A stretch of 64,000 nucleotides of DNA, taken from the NCBI GenBank assembly GCA_000973525.1, contig CP004391.1, positions 434,001-498,000 on the forward strand, in the 5' to 3' direction. This document shows positions 57,887 to 64,000 of the stretch, in pieces (position 1 is the first letter of the stretch; the number at the start of each line of letters is the position of its first letter). A model generated the notes under the pieces. The model had not been told where the DNA came from, did not search any database, and saw only the letters and a list, made by a program, of their open reading frames with translations. This stretch comes from Pasteurella multocida subsp. multocida OH4807. Lineage in GTDB: Bacteria; Pseudomonadota; Gammaproteobacteria; Enterobacterales; Pasteurellaceae. The position numbers and the translations under genes were made by a program.

Positions 57887-57915
57887 ATTGTCACAGCAAA
57901 CCCTCATTTTGTCAA
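57887..57915 (-). promoter_or_regulatory. ompH promoter
   Basis: On the minus strand: perfect -35 TTGACA (57910-57915), 17-base spacer, extended -10 TGTGACAAT (hexamer 57887-57892). It predicts a leader of about 75 bases. Confidence 0.65.
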
Positions 57916-58145
57916 CCCAATCTCTTAGTAAAAAGCCTATTTACCCTACAAAAAATGATGATTTATTAACTTTATTGCTGAAACATTCATCACAAAAGTG
58001 AAATAACCTTACAAAAAAGACTTATATCACGACATTTTTCAGTCAGAAAAAAACACAGAAAAAGCAAGAATTAATGCTTATTTTTAAAACTAAAAACGTT
58101 CAATTTTCGTGAAAAAAACATTACTAAATTAGTCTATTTTTCCTA
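57916..58145. other. AT-rich stretch between ompH promoter and manZ terminator
   Basis: About 230 bases of AT-rich DNA in the 395-base ompH-manZ gap. I see no open frame with a ribosome site, no RNA gene and no clear repeat; it may hold upstream activator sites for ompH. Confidence 0.5.
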
Positions 58146-58147
58146 AT

Positions 58148-58173
58148 AAAAAAGCCCTATATCAATAGGGCTT
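58148..58173 (-). terminator. manXYZ terminator
   Basis: A 9-bp perfect stem AAGCCCTAT / ATAGGGCTT with a 4-base loop and a T6 run, 27 bases after the manZ stop. Confidence 0.9.
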
Positions 58174-58200
58174 AAGTAAACGTAATAATTCAATAAATAT

Positions 58201-59037
58201 TTATGCTAAAATTCCTGTCCATGCGCCAAAAATACCAATCGCAAAGAAACCGATGATAATCCAGAGAGCATTGACTCGGTTACGTAACAGCCACATACAA
58301 GCAAAGGTTAGTAAGAGTGGTAATAAGCCTGGCATTAGACTATCTAAAATCGTTTGGATCGTTTCGACTTTAGTTGTACCATCTTGCATTTGGATATTCG
58401 CTACTACGAATGGAACGTTAATACTTGTCCATTTTTGAACCAAGGCTCCCATAATGAACAAACCTAGAATTGACGCACCTTCCGTTAATTTTTGTAGCAG
58501 CCCCCCACTCATATCTCCCACGACATCTAAACCTTTTTTATAACCGTAAGTGACACCAAAATAGCGGGTAGCTAAACGGACAAGGTTAAATAAAACGAAG
58601 AATAAAATAGGTCCTAAAATATTACCATTAATCGCTAACCCCGCGCCTAATGCAGCAAATACAGGGCGCGCGGTTCCCCAATAGATTGGATCCCCTACAC
58701 CTGCTAACGGTCCCATTAAACCCACTTTGATCCCGTTGATTGCTGCATCATCAATCTCTTTACCGTTTGCACGTTCTTCTTCCATCGCAATGGTTACCCC
58801 TAATACTGGCGCGGCGACAAAAGGTTGTGTGTTGAAAAACTCTAAATGGCGTTTAATTGCTTCTTTGCGTTCTGGAGAATTTGGATCAGGATATAAACGC
58901 TTGATAACAGGCACCATTGAATAGGCAAAACCAAGCGCCTGCATACGCTCAAAATTCCAAGAACCTTGGAAAAGATTAGAACGACGTACTACCGCGTTTA
59001 AATCGCTTTGTGTTACTTTTTTCATTTCAGTTGTCAT
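58201..59037 (-). CDS. manZ: Mannose PTS component IID
   Basis: One of two membrane subunits of the mannose/glucose/hexosamine phosphotransferase. The 278-residue protein begins with a hydrophilic region carrying NAVVRRSNLFQGSWNFERMQALGFAYSM, typical of the IID family, has a conserved GPLAGVGDPIYWG loop near residue 112, and ends in hydrophobic segments. It follows manY by 14 bases. Confidence 0.96.
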   Translation of the reverse strand: MTTEMKKVTQSDLNAVVRRSNLFQGSWNFERMQALGFAYSMVPVIKRLYPDPNSPERKEAIKRHLEFFNTQPFVAAPVLGVTIAMEEERANGKEIDDAAINGIKVGLMGPLAGVGDPIYWGTARPVFAALGAGLAINGNILGPILFFVLFNLVRLATRYFGVTYGYKKGLDVVGDMSGGLLQKLTEGASILGLFIMGALVQKWTSINVPFVVANIQMQDGTTKVETIQTILDSLMPGLLPLLLTFACMWLLRNRVNALWIIIGFFAIGIFGAWTGILA

Positions 59038-59051
59038 TGTTGTAATTCCTA

Positions 59052-59855
59052 TTAATCTAATCTGTTATCAAGATCGTTGTTACCATTACTTACGACTTGC
59101 ACTACCTGTTTACTTTGATTGTATTTAGGGTGCAGTTGAATATAAAGCACAGCCATGATTGCGCCTAATACACCTAACGCCACAAGGTTAAATTCTGTAA
59201 ATGCGGCGACTACAAACCCAGCATAGAAGAATGGCATTAAGTGGCCAGCACGCATCATATTAATTACCATTGCATAACCTACAACTGCGATGAATCCCCC
59301 TGCAATTTTAAGACCTGTCGTCACAACTTCAGGAATGGCATTAAGCATTGCTTGTACCGTATCTGTACCCGCTGTCATCGCCACGATTAATGCAGGAATT
59401 GCAATACGCATTGCTTGTAATAACAATGCTGAACGATGAATCCAATCCAACTTGTTTAAGTCACCGGTTTCAACCACTTTGTCTGCTGCATGTTGGAACC
59501 CCACTGTAATAGCACGTACAACATACGTTAATACTTGTCCTGCTGCTGCAAGTGGAATCGCAATAGCAATACCTGTTGAAATGTCTTGACCACCGACAAT
59601 GACAAGAATCGTCGATACTACGGAAGCTAATGCGGCATCTGGTGCAAGTGCAGCACCAATGTTCATCCAACCTAATGCCAATAATTCCAATGTTCCCCCA
59701 ACAATAATACCTGTTTTGATATCACCGAGGACTAAACCAATTAAAGTACAAGCAATTAAAGGACGGTGTGTTTGCCATTCATCAAGAATTGATCCCATCC
59801 CCGACATACAGGCAACGAGGAAGACTAATACGATTTGTAAAGCTGAAATTTCCAT
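59052..59855 (-). CDS. manY: Mannose PTS component IIC
   Basis: Membrane channel subunit, 267 residues with about seven to nine helices. Family stretches include MGSILDEWQTHRPLIACTLIGLVLGD near the start and NIGAALAPDAALAS near residue 65. It follows manX by 28 bases and precedes manZ by 14, one operon. Confidence 0.96.
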   Translation of the reverse strand: MEISALQIVLVFLVACMSGMGSILDEWQTHRPLIACTLIGLVLGDIKTGIIVGGTLELLALGWMNIGAALAPDAALASVVSTILVIVGGQDISTGIAIAIPLAAAGQVLTYVVRAITVGFQHAADKVVETGDLNKLDWIHRSALLLQAMRIAIPALIVAMTAGTDTVQAMLNAIPEVVTTGLKIAGGFIAVVGYAMVINMMRAGHLMPFFYAGFVVAAFTEFNLVALGVLGAIMAVLYIQLHPKYNQSKQVVQVVSNGNNDLDNRLD

Positions 59856-59883
59856 TCTAATTTCCTTTCATTCACATCTTCAT

Positions 59884-60867
59884 TTAGATGAGGTTATTTT
59901 TCTTTAATAAATCCATCATATATTGACGGCTATCATTTGATACTTTACGTACATCTAGCTCAATATTTTTCTGGTCGAGCAGTTTGAATGCGACGATATC
60001 TTTATCATCTACCGAGACTGCACTCGTAATCATTTTTTTGCCATCTTTATATGCCATCCCACCAATATTCACAGACTTAAACTCGACGCCTGCTTCAACT
60101 AGACGTACCACATCGGTTGGGTTGGTAAATAGCAACATCATTCGCTCCCCCGCATATTCAGGGTTGTTATAGACACGAATCATTTTTTCGACATTAACAA
60201 CATGTGCAGTTACTCCTGGTGGTGCAACACTTTTCAACATCGTAGAGCGAACACTGTCTTTTGCGACTTCATCATTCACAACAACAATACGCGTCACTCG
60301 ACTTTCTTTGGTCCAACGAGTCGCCACTTGACCATGGATTAAACGATCATCTATTCTGGCTAAACCAATCTCTAAATGACCGACACCATTTGCTGTCACA
60401 ACAGCTGGCTCGACGGAATTAGCTGGTTGGGTAGCGGGTGCAGCTTGAACTGGTGCTTGCTCCTCTTCTTGATAACGTAAAGCTCGTACACCAGTACGTC
60501 CAGTTTCCAACGCGACAGCGACAAGCTCTTGCAAACTTGGTCCATCATCTCGAGCCATAAATGTCTCAACTAGCATTGGAATATTGACCCCCGTTACGAT
60601 ATCCATGTTATCGTGACCATCCGCTACTCGGTTTGCCGCATTAAATGGACTACCACCCCAAGTATCGACTAAAAATAAGACTTCATCGCAATGCGATAAG
60701 GTCGTTGAAAGTTGCTCTTGGTATTTAGCCATAATCGTTTCAGCATTTTCCCCAGGAATAAAATCGATCGTCGCAACATTGTCTTGCTCCCCGATTAACA
60801 TCTCTGTGGTTTTCAGCAACTGCTCTGCCGTAACACCGTGAGTCGCTATAATAATAGCAATCGTCAT
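59884..60867 (-). CDS. manX: Mannose PTS component IIAB
   Basis: Cytoplasmic phosphocarrier, 327 residues. The IIA domain has its phosphohistidine H10 (IIATHGVTAEQLL), then an Ala/Pro/Gln-rich linker at about 135-160 and a IIB domain with H178 in DDRLIHGQV. It accepts phosphate from HPr and passes it to the incoming sugar. It is the first gene of manXYZ, with an aaaggag site, a TATAAT promoter and a consensus CRP site at about -41.5. Confidence 0.97.
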   Translation of the reverse strand: MTIAIIIATHGVTAEQLLKTTEMLIGEQDNVATIDFIPGENAETIMAKYQEQLSTTLSHCDEVLFLVDTWGGSPFNAANRVADGHDNMDIVTGVNIPMLVETFMARDDGPSLQELVAVALETGRTGVRALRYQEEEQAPVQAAPATQPANSVEPAVVTANGVGHLEIGLARIDDRLIHGQVATRWTKESRVTRIVVVNDEVAKDSVRSTMLKSVAPPGVTAHVVNVEKMIRVYNNPEYAGERMMLLFTNPTDVVRLVEAGVEFKSVNIGGMAYKDGKKMITSAVSVDDKDIVAFKLLDQKNIELDVRKVSNDSRQYMMDLLKKNNLI

Positions 60868-60919
60868 TGTTTGACTCCTTTACAAAATTAACAATCAAAT
60901 AGAGTTATTTGAGTCGCGA

Positions 60920-60925
60920 ATTATA
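60920..60925 (-). promoter_or_regulatory. manXYZ -10 element
   Basis: Perfect TATAAT on the minus strand, 52 bases before the manX start, predicting transcription from about 60913. Confidence 0.65.
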
Positions 60926-60946
60926 GAGCAAAGGAACAGGTGTTGA

Positions 60947-60962
60947 TGTGATTTAGATCACA
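60947..60962 (-). promoter_or_regulatory. CRP site of the manXYZ promoter
   Basis: TGTGA-TTTAGA-TCACA, perfect consensus half-sites. Its centre (60954.5) lies about 41.5 bases upstream of the predicted start, the class II CRP position where CRP replaces the -35. Confidence 0.8.
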
Positions 60963-61151
60963 ATTCATGCTGTTCACTCGTCAAAAAAGAGCACGAATGT
61001 CACATTTTTGAGCATTTTTATGAAGTTACACTCTATTAGGAATGAAACTAAAATACTTCATTTGTATATTTAAAAAATTAATCAAAATTTTTAACATTTA
61101 ACTAACAAATTTTCTTTATTTTATAAAAACCTTTCTTCTTTTTTCTTTCAC
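60963..61151. other. AT-rich stretch upstream of the MFS promoter
   Basis: The middle of the 389-base manX-MFS gap. Apart from the flanking manX and MFS promoter elements I see no gene, RNA or repeat in it. Confidence 0.45.
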
Positions 61152-61179
61152 TTGCAATGAGATAAAAAATCAGTAAACT
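61152..61179 (+). promoter_or_regulatory. Candidate MFS promoter
   Basis: -35 TTGCAA (61152-61157), 16-base spacer, -10 TAAACT (61174-61179). The predicted start falls just before the first leader hairpin. Confidence 0.4.
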
Positions 61180-61188
61180 ACGCGACGA

Positions 61189-61243
61189 TTTCTCTATCAG
61201 AGAAAGTACTCCCTCAAACTTTAAGGGGCTACCAGCGAGTAGC
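61189..61243 (+). other. Structured 5' leader of the MFS gene
   Basis: Three consecutive hairpins: TTTCTCT / AGAGAAA (61189-61205, 3-base loop), CCCT / AGGG (61211-61227) and GCTAC / GTAGC (61228-61243). The last abuts the ribosome site (aagga at 61246-61250). Stems are short; this could be a 5' stabiliser or a regulator of translation. It does not match a riboswitch class I know. Confidence 0.4.
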
Positions 61244-61256
61244 ACAAGGATCAAAA

Positions 61257-62474
61257 ATGAATGACAATGTCAATAAAGATGGCTGGAAAGCCCTATTAGG
61301 TTCCGCTGTAGGCTATGCTATGGATGGATTCGATCTTCTTATCTTAGGTTTTATGCTGAGTGCCATTTCTGCGGATTTAGCCCTCACTCCAGCGCAATCT
61401 GGTTCACTCGTCACGTGGACACTCATTGGTGCCGTAGCTGGTGGGATTATTTTTGGCGCCTTAAGCGATAGATATGGACGTGTACGTGTCTTAACGTGGA
61501 CAATCGTCTTATTTGCCGTATTCACGGGACTCTGCGCTTTCGCTCAAGGGTATTGGGATTTATTAATTTATCGTACTATTGCTGGTATCGGTTTAGGGGG
61601 GGAATTTGGGATTGGTATGGCGCTTGCTGCCGAAGCTTGGCCTGCACGCCATCGTGCCAAAGCCTCCTCTTATGTCGCGTTAGGTTGGCAAGTGGGCGTA
61701 TTAGGTGCGGCATTATTAACACCATTACTATTGCCACATATTGGCTGGCGAGGCATGTTCTTAGTCGGTATTTTCCCTGCCTTCGTTGCTTGGTATCTAC
61801 GCGCAAGATTACACGAACCTGATATTTTTGTGAAAAAACAGACCGCTCTTGAACATCAAAATGTGTCTCGTTTAGAACCATTCCGTTTACTCGTTAAAGA
61901 CAAAGCAACCGCTAAAATTAGTGCGGGTATTGTGGTGCTCACTTCCGTACAAAACTTTGGTTATTACGGCATCATGATTTGGATGCCAAACTTTTTATCA
62001 AAACAACTTGGTTTTAGCCTAACGAAATCTGGATTGTGGACGGCTGTCACAATCTGCGGCATGATGTTTGGTATCTGGTTATTTGGTCAACTTGCCGATC
62101 GTATTGGACGCAAACCAAGTTTCTTATTATTCCAATTTGGTGCCGTCATCAGTATCTTCACTTACTCTCAAATGAATGACCCAACTTATATGTTATTTGC
62201 TGGTGCGGTATTAGGGATGTTTGTGAATGGCATGATGGGTGGCTATGGTGCATTAATGTCAGAAGCTTATCCAACCCAAGCCCGAGCCACAGCACAGAAT
62301 GTTCTGTTTAACTTAGGACGAGCTGTTGGTGGATTTGGACCAATTGTTGTCGGAGCCCTTGTTTCTGCCTACTCGTTCCAACTTGCTATTGCTTTCCTAG
62401 CCAGTATCTACATAATTGACATGATTGCTACGTTATTTTTAATCCCAGAATTAAAAGGCAAACAATTAGAGTAA
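61257..62474 (+). CDS. MFS transporter, sugar-acid/aromatic-acid/sialate-like
   Basis: A 405-residue inner-membrane protein with 12 helices. The MFS signature between helices 2 and 3 reads FGALSDRYGRVRVL, repeated in the second half as GQLADRIGRKPSF, and RARLHEPD follows helix 6. The N terminus (GYAMDGFDLLILGFML) with its acidic D-G-F-D is typical of the aromatic acid:H+ symporter and sialate-type (AAHS/SHS) groups. The substrate cannot be read from sequence; neighbours (mannose PTS, serC) do not decide it. It has its own promoter and leader. Confidence 0.85.
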   Translation: MNDNVNKDGWKALLGSAVGYAMDGFDLLILGFMLSAISADLALTPAQSGSLVTWTLIGAVAGGIIFGALSDRYGRVRVLTWTIVLFAVFTGLCAFAQGYWDLLIYRTIAGIGLGGEFGIGMALAAEAWPARHRAKASSYVALGWQVGVLGAALLTPLLLPHIGWRGMFLVGIFPAFVAWYLRARLHEPDIFVKKQTALEHQNVSRLEPFRLLVKDKATAKISAGIVVLTSVQNFGYYGIMIWMPNFLSKQLGFSLTKSGLWTAVTICGMMFGIWLFGQLADRIGRKPSFLLFQFGAVISIFTYSQMNDPTYMLFAGAVLGMFVNGMMGGYGALMSEAYPTQARATAQNVLFNLGRAVGGFGPIVVGALVSAYSFQLAIAFLASIYIIDMIATLFLIPELKGKQLE

Positions 62475-62484
62475 TTAAAAAATA

Positions 62485-62513
62485 AAAAAGCGGTGATTGA
62501 ACACCGCTTTTTA
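62485..62513. terminator. Bidirectional terminator between MFS gene and coiled-coil gene
   Basis: An 11-bp perfect stem AAAAAGCGGTG / CACCGCTTTTT with a 6-base loop and runs of T on either strand, between convergent genes. Confidence 0.88.
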
Positions 62514-62520
62514 TTGGTTT

Positions 62521-62856
62521 TTATTTCTTCATTAGTTCATCATGGACCTGTTTCTGCCCTTTCATTTTTTCACGAATTTCACGACGTTGTTGAGAAATAT
62601 CCGCATTGCGAATCATATAATCATCGACTCGTCTTTCATAGTCCTCACGCATACTTTCAATAATTGCTCGAACATCCGCAATAGACATATCATCACGAAT
62701 GTATTGATTTAAGTTCTCTAAGAGCAATACACGTTTTTGGTTATCGCGGATTTTGCGATTATTGTCTTCACGATCACGTGCTAATTTGTTTTTTAAACGA
62801 TACATGCGCACATACTCTAATACTTCTTGAAAAGATTGTTTATTAACATTTTCCAT
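62521..62856 (-). CDS. Unrecognised charged coiled-coil protein
   Basis: A 111-residue, Arg/Glu/Asp-rich protein with no signal or membrane segment. Residues 10-50 and 60-110 are predicted long amphipathic helices ([20 protein letters not shown] and [20 protein letters not shown]), suggesting a dimeric coiled coil. The N-terminal half loosely recalls H-NS oligomerisation helices, but the DNA-binding motif of H-NS is absent and I do not assign it to that family. A weak agagag site precedes it. It is divergent from serC across 190 bases. It reads as conserved and real, but no function can be given. Confidence 0.6.
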   Translation of the reverse strand: MENVNKQSFQEVLEYVRMYRLKNKLARDREDNNRKIRDNQKRVLLLENLNQYIRDDMSIADVRAIIESMREDYERRVDDYMIRNADISQQRREIREKMKGQKQVHDELMKK

Positions 62857-62981
62857 AATATGACTCTCTTAAAATAAAAATGAACTCGATCTAATTTATC
62901 TAGTTTTACCTCTCTCGTCAAAGCGTTCCTCATGTTTTTAAAGATTAAATGAAAAAATAACAAAATTTCAACAAAATACCG

Positions 62982-63010
62982 TTGATTAGAATGAAGTGAG
63001 GTGATAAAAC
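62982..63010 (+). promoter_or_regulatory. Candidate serC promoter
   Basis: -35 TTGATT (62982-62987), 17-base spacer, -10 TAAAAC (63005-63010), 36 bases before the serC start. Confidence 0.35.
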
Positions 63011-63046
63011 TAACAAATTATATTTTGTTTATTTGAGGAAGTGAAC

Positions 63047-64000
63047 ATGTCAAAAGTATTCAATTTTAGTGCGGGTCCAGCCATGATCCCGAGTCTAGTT
63101 TTAGCACAAGCGCAAGCTGAACTTCTCAATTGGCAAAACCAACATACCTCGGTGATGGAAGTCAGTCACCGTGGCAAATTATTCATGGAATTAGCTAACC
63201 AATCAGTGCAAGACTTACGTCAACTTTATCATATTCCTGAAAATTACCAGATCCTCTTTTTACAAGGTGGAGCGCGGGGTCAATTTGCTGCAATTCCAAT
63301 GAATTTACTTAAAGAAAATGGAAAAGCCTTGTATCTTACTAGTGGTCATTGGTCTGCCACTGCCGCGAAGGAAGCTCGCTTATTTGGTGATATTGATGAG
63401 ATCAATATCCTTGAGCAAGGGGAAGAGCTAAAAGTAGGTAATTTGGACTTTTCAGATATTGCAGAGCAATATGATTATGTCCATTATTGCCCAAACGAAA
63501 CCATTAGTGGTGTCGAGATTTTTGATATTCCTAATGTCGGCAACGCGGTTTTAGTGGCAGATATGTCATCAAATATTCTGTCTCGTCAAATTGATATCAG
63601 CCGATTTGGTCTCATCTATGCGGGTGCACAAAAAAACTTAGGTCCCGCGGGTATCACGATTGTAATTGTGCGTGAGGATTTGATTGGTCATGCACGTAAA
63701 ACGACTCCAACTATCTGGAATTATGCTATCCAAAAAGAAGCGGATTCGATGATCAATACCCCGCCGACGTTCGCTTGGTATTTATGTGCGCTAGTGTTTA
63801 AACATTTATTATCTGAAGGTGGGATTCAAACCATACAACAGCATAACGAGCATAAAGCACAATTATTATATGATTATTTGGATCAAAGTACGTTCTATCG
63901 TAATCCTGTGGCAAAACAAAACCGCTCTTTAATGAATGTGACTTTCACGACAAGTAATGATGAGTTAAATGCAAAATTTGTTGCTCAGGCGACCGCTGCT
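63047..64000 (+). CDS. serC: Phosphoserine aminotransferase, cut by the window end
   Basis: PLP enzyme converting 3-phosphohydroxypyruvate to phosphoserine (serine synthesis), also used in vitamin B6 synthesis. Only the first 318 codons are present, of about 360 in the family. The N terminus VFNFSAGPAMIP is diagnostic. EVSHRGK, LFLQGGARGQFAAIPMNLL and the PLP lysine K196 in AGAQKNLGPAGI are visible. The start has a gaggaa site. The truncation is at the window edge and is not a defect of the gene. Confidence 0.96.
   Translation, partial: MSKVFNFSAGPAMIPSLVLAQAQAELLNWQNQHTSVMEVSHRGKLFMELANQSVQDLRQLYHIPENYQILFLQGGARGQFAAIPMNLLKENGKALYLTSGHWSATAAKEARLFGDIDEINILEQGEELKVGNLDFSDIAEQYDYVHYCPNETISGVEIFDIPNVGNAVLVADMSSNILSRQIDISRFGLIYAGAQKNLGPAGITIVIVREDLIGHARKTTPTIWNYAIQKEADSMINTPPTFAWYLCALVFKHLLSEGGIQTIQQHNEHKAQLLYDYLDQSTFYRNPVAKQNRSLMNVTFTTSNDELNAKFVAQATAA

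Noticed and set aside
62521..62856. H-NS-like nucleoid protein
   Set aside because: Only generic coiled-coil similarity in the N-terminal half; the C-terminal DNA-binding AT-hook-like motif is missing.

Overview
The window looks like chromosomal DNA from a Pasteurellaceae bacterium, most probably Pasteurella multocida. The reasons are: a dense set of the Haemophilus/Pasteurella DNA-uptake signal AAGTGCGGT (14 exact copies found by eye on the two strands, against about 0.5 expected by chance in 64 kb); an OmpH-type porin; Pasteurellaceae-type gene neighbourhoods; and AT-rich, uninterrupted housekeeping gene content. No insertion sequence, prophage, CRISPR array, rRNA or tRNA gene was recognised. 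The sequence is almost fully coding: 58 intact or window-truncated protein genes plus one frameshifted gene.

Layout. 1-6 kb: a Sel1-repeat protein and a YwiC-like membrane protein, a RidA-family protein, a Na+/H+ antiporter, then apt-dnaX. 6.4-15.5 kb: a tightly packed leftward run seqA-menE-mscK-aroC-mepA-yfcA-lpxM (replication control, menaquinone, mechanosensing, chorismate, murein and lipid A). 15.6-21.9 kb: ybfF-ybfE-fldA-fur, ubiG, gyrA and sirB2. 21.9-27.3 kb: cmk-rpsA-ihfB-lapA-lapB-pyrF-yciH, the same order as in enteric bacteria. 27.5-32.8 kb: a Fur-box-controlled TonB-dependent receptor of the YddB/FusA type followed by a PqqL/FusC-type M16 protease that is frameshifted at its zinc motif. 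33-37 kb: arcB-arcC-yfcC and an Lrp/AsnC regulator. 37-46.8 kb: a VirK/YbjX protein, argG, an epimerase, purC, prfC, a Dps ferritin and valS. 46.9-53 kb: an unknown AT-rich gene, tpx, a DIP1984-family gene, holC, fumC, a chalcone-isomerase-like protein, ycfP and rimK. 53-64 kb: grxA, argA, manA-yobD, ompH, manXYZ, an MFS transporter, a coiled-coil protein and the first 318 codons of serC.

Regulation visible in the sequence is coherent. A Fur box lies on the receptor promoter, tandem ARG boxes on the argA promoter, a PurR box on the purC promoter, and a consensus CRP site sits at about -41.5 of the manXYZ promoter. Many genes end in clear Rho-independent terminators, one built from an inverted pair of uptake signals.

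The points most worth a second look are: (1) an A10 slippery tract in dnaX where either frame slip stops translation within ten codons, predicting a gamma subunit of about 463-469 residues; (2) the Fur-regulated receptor/protease pair, which resembles protease-associated import systems; (3) its one-base frameshift exactly before the HxxEH motif; (4) a structured leader before the MFS gene; and (5) an unrecognised gene lying between valS and holC.
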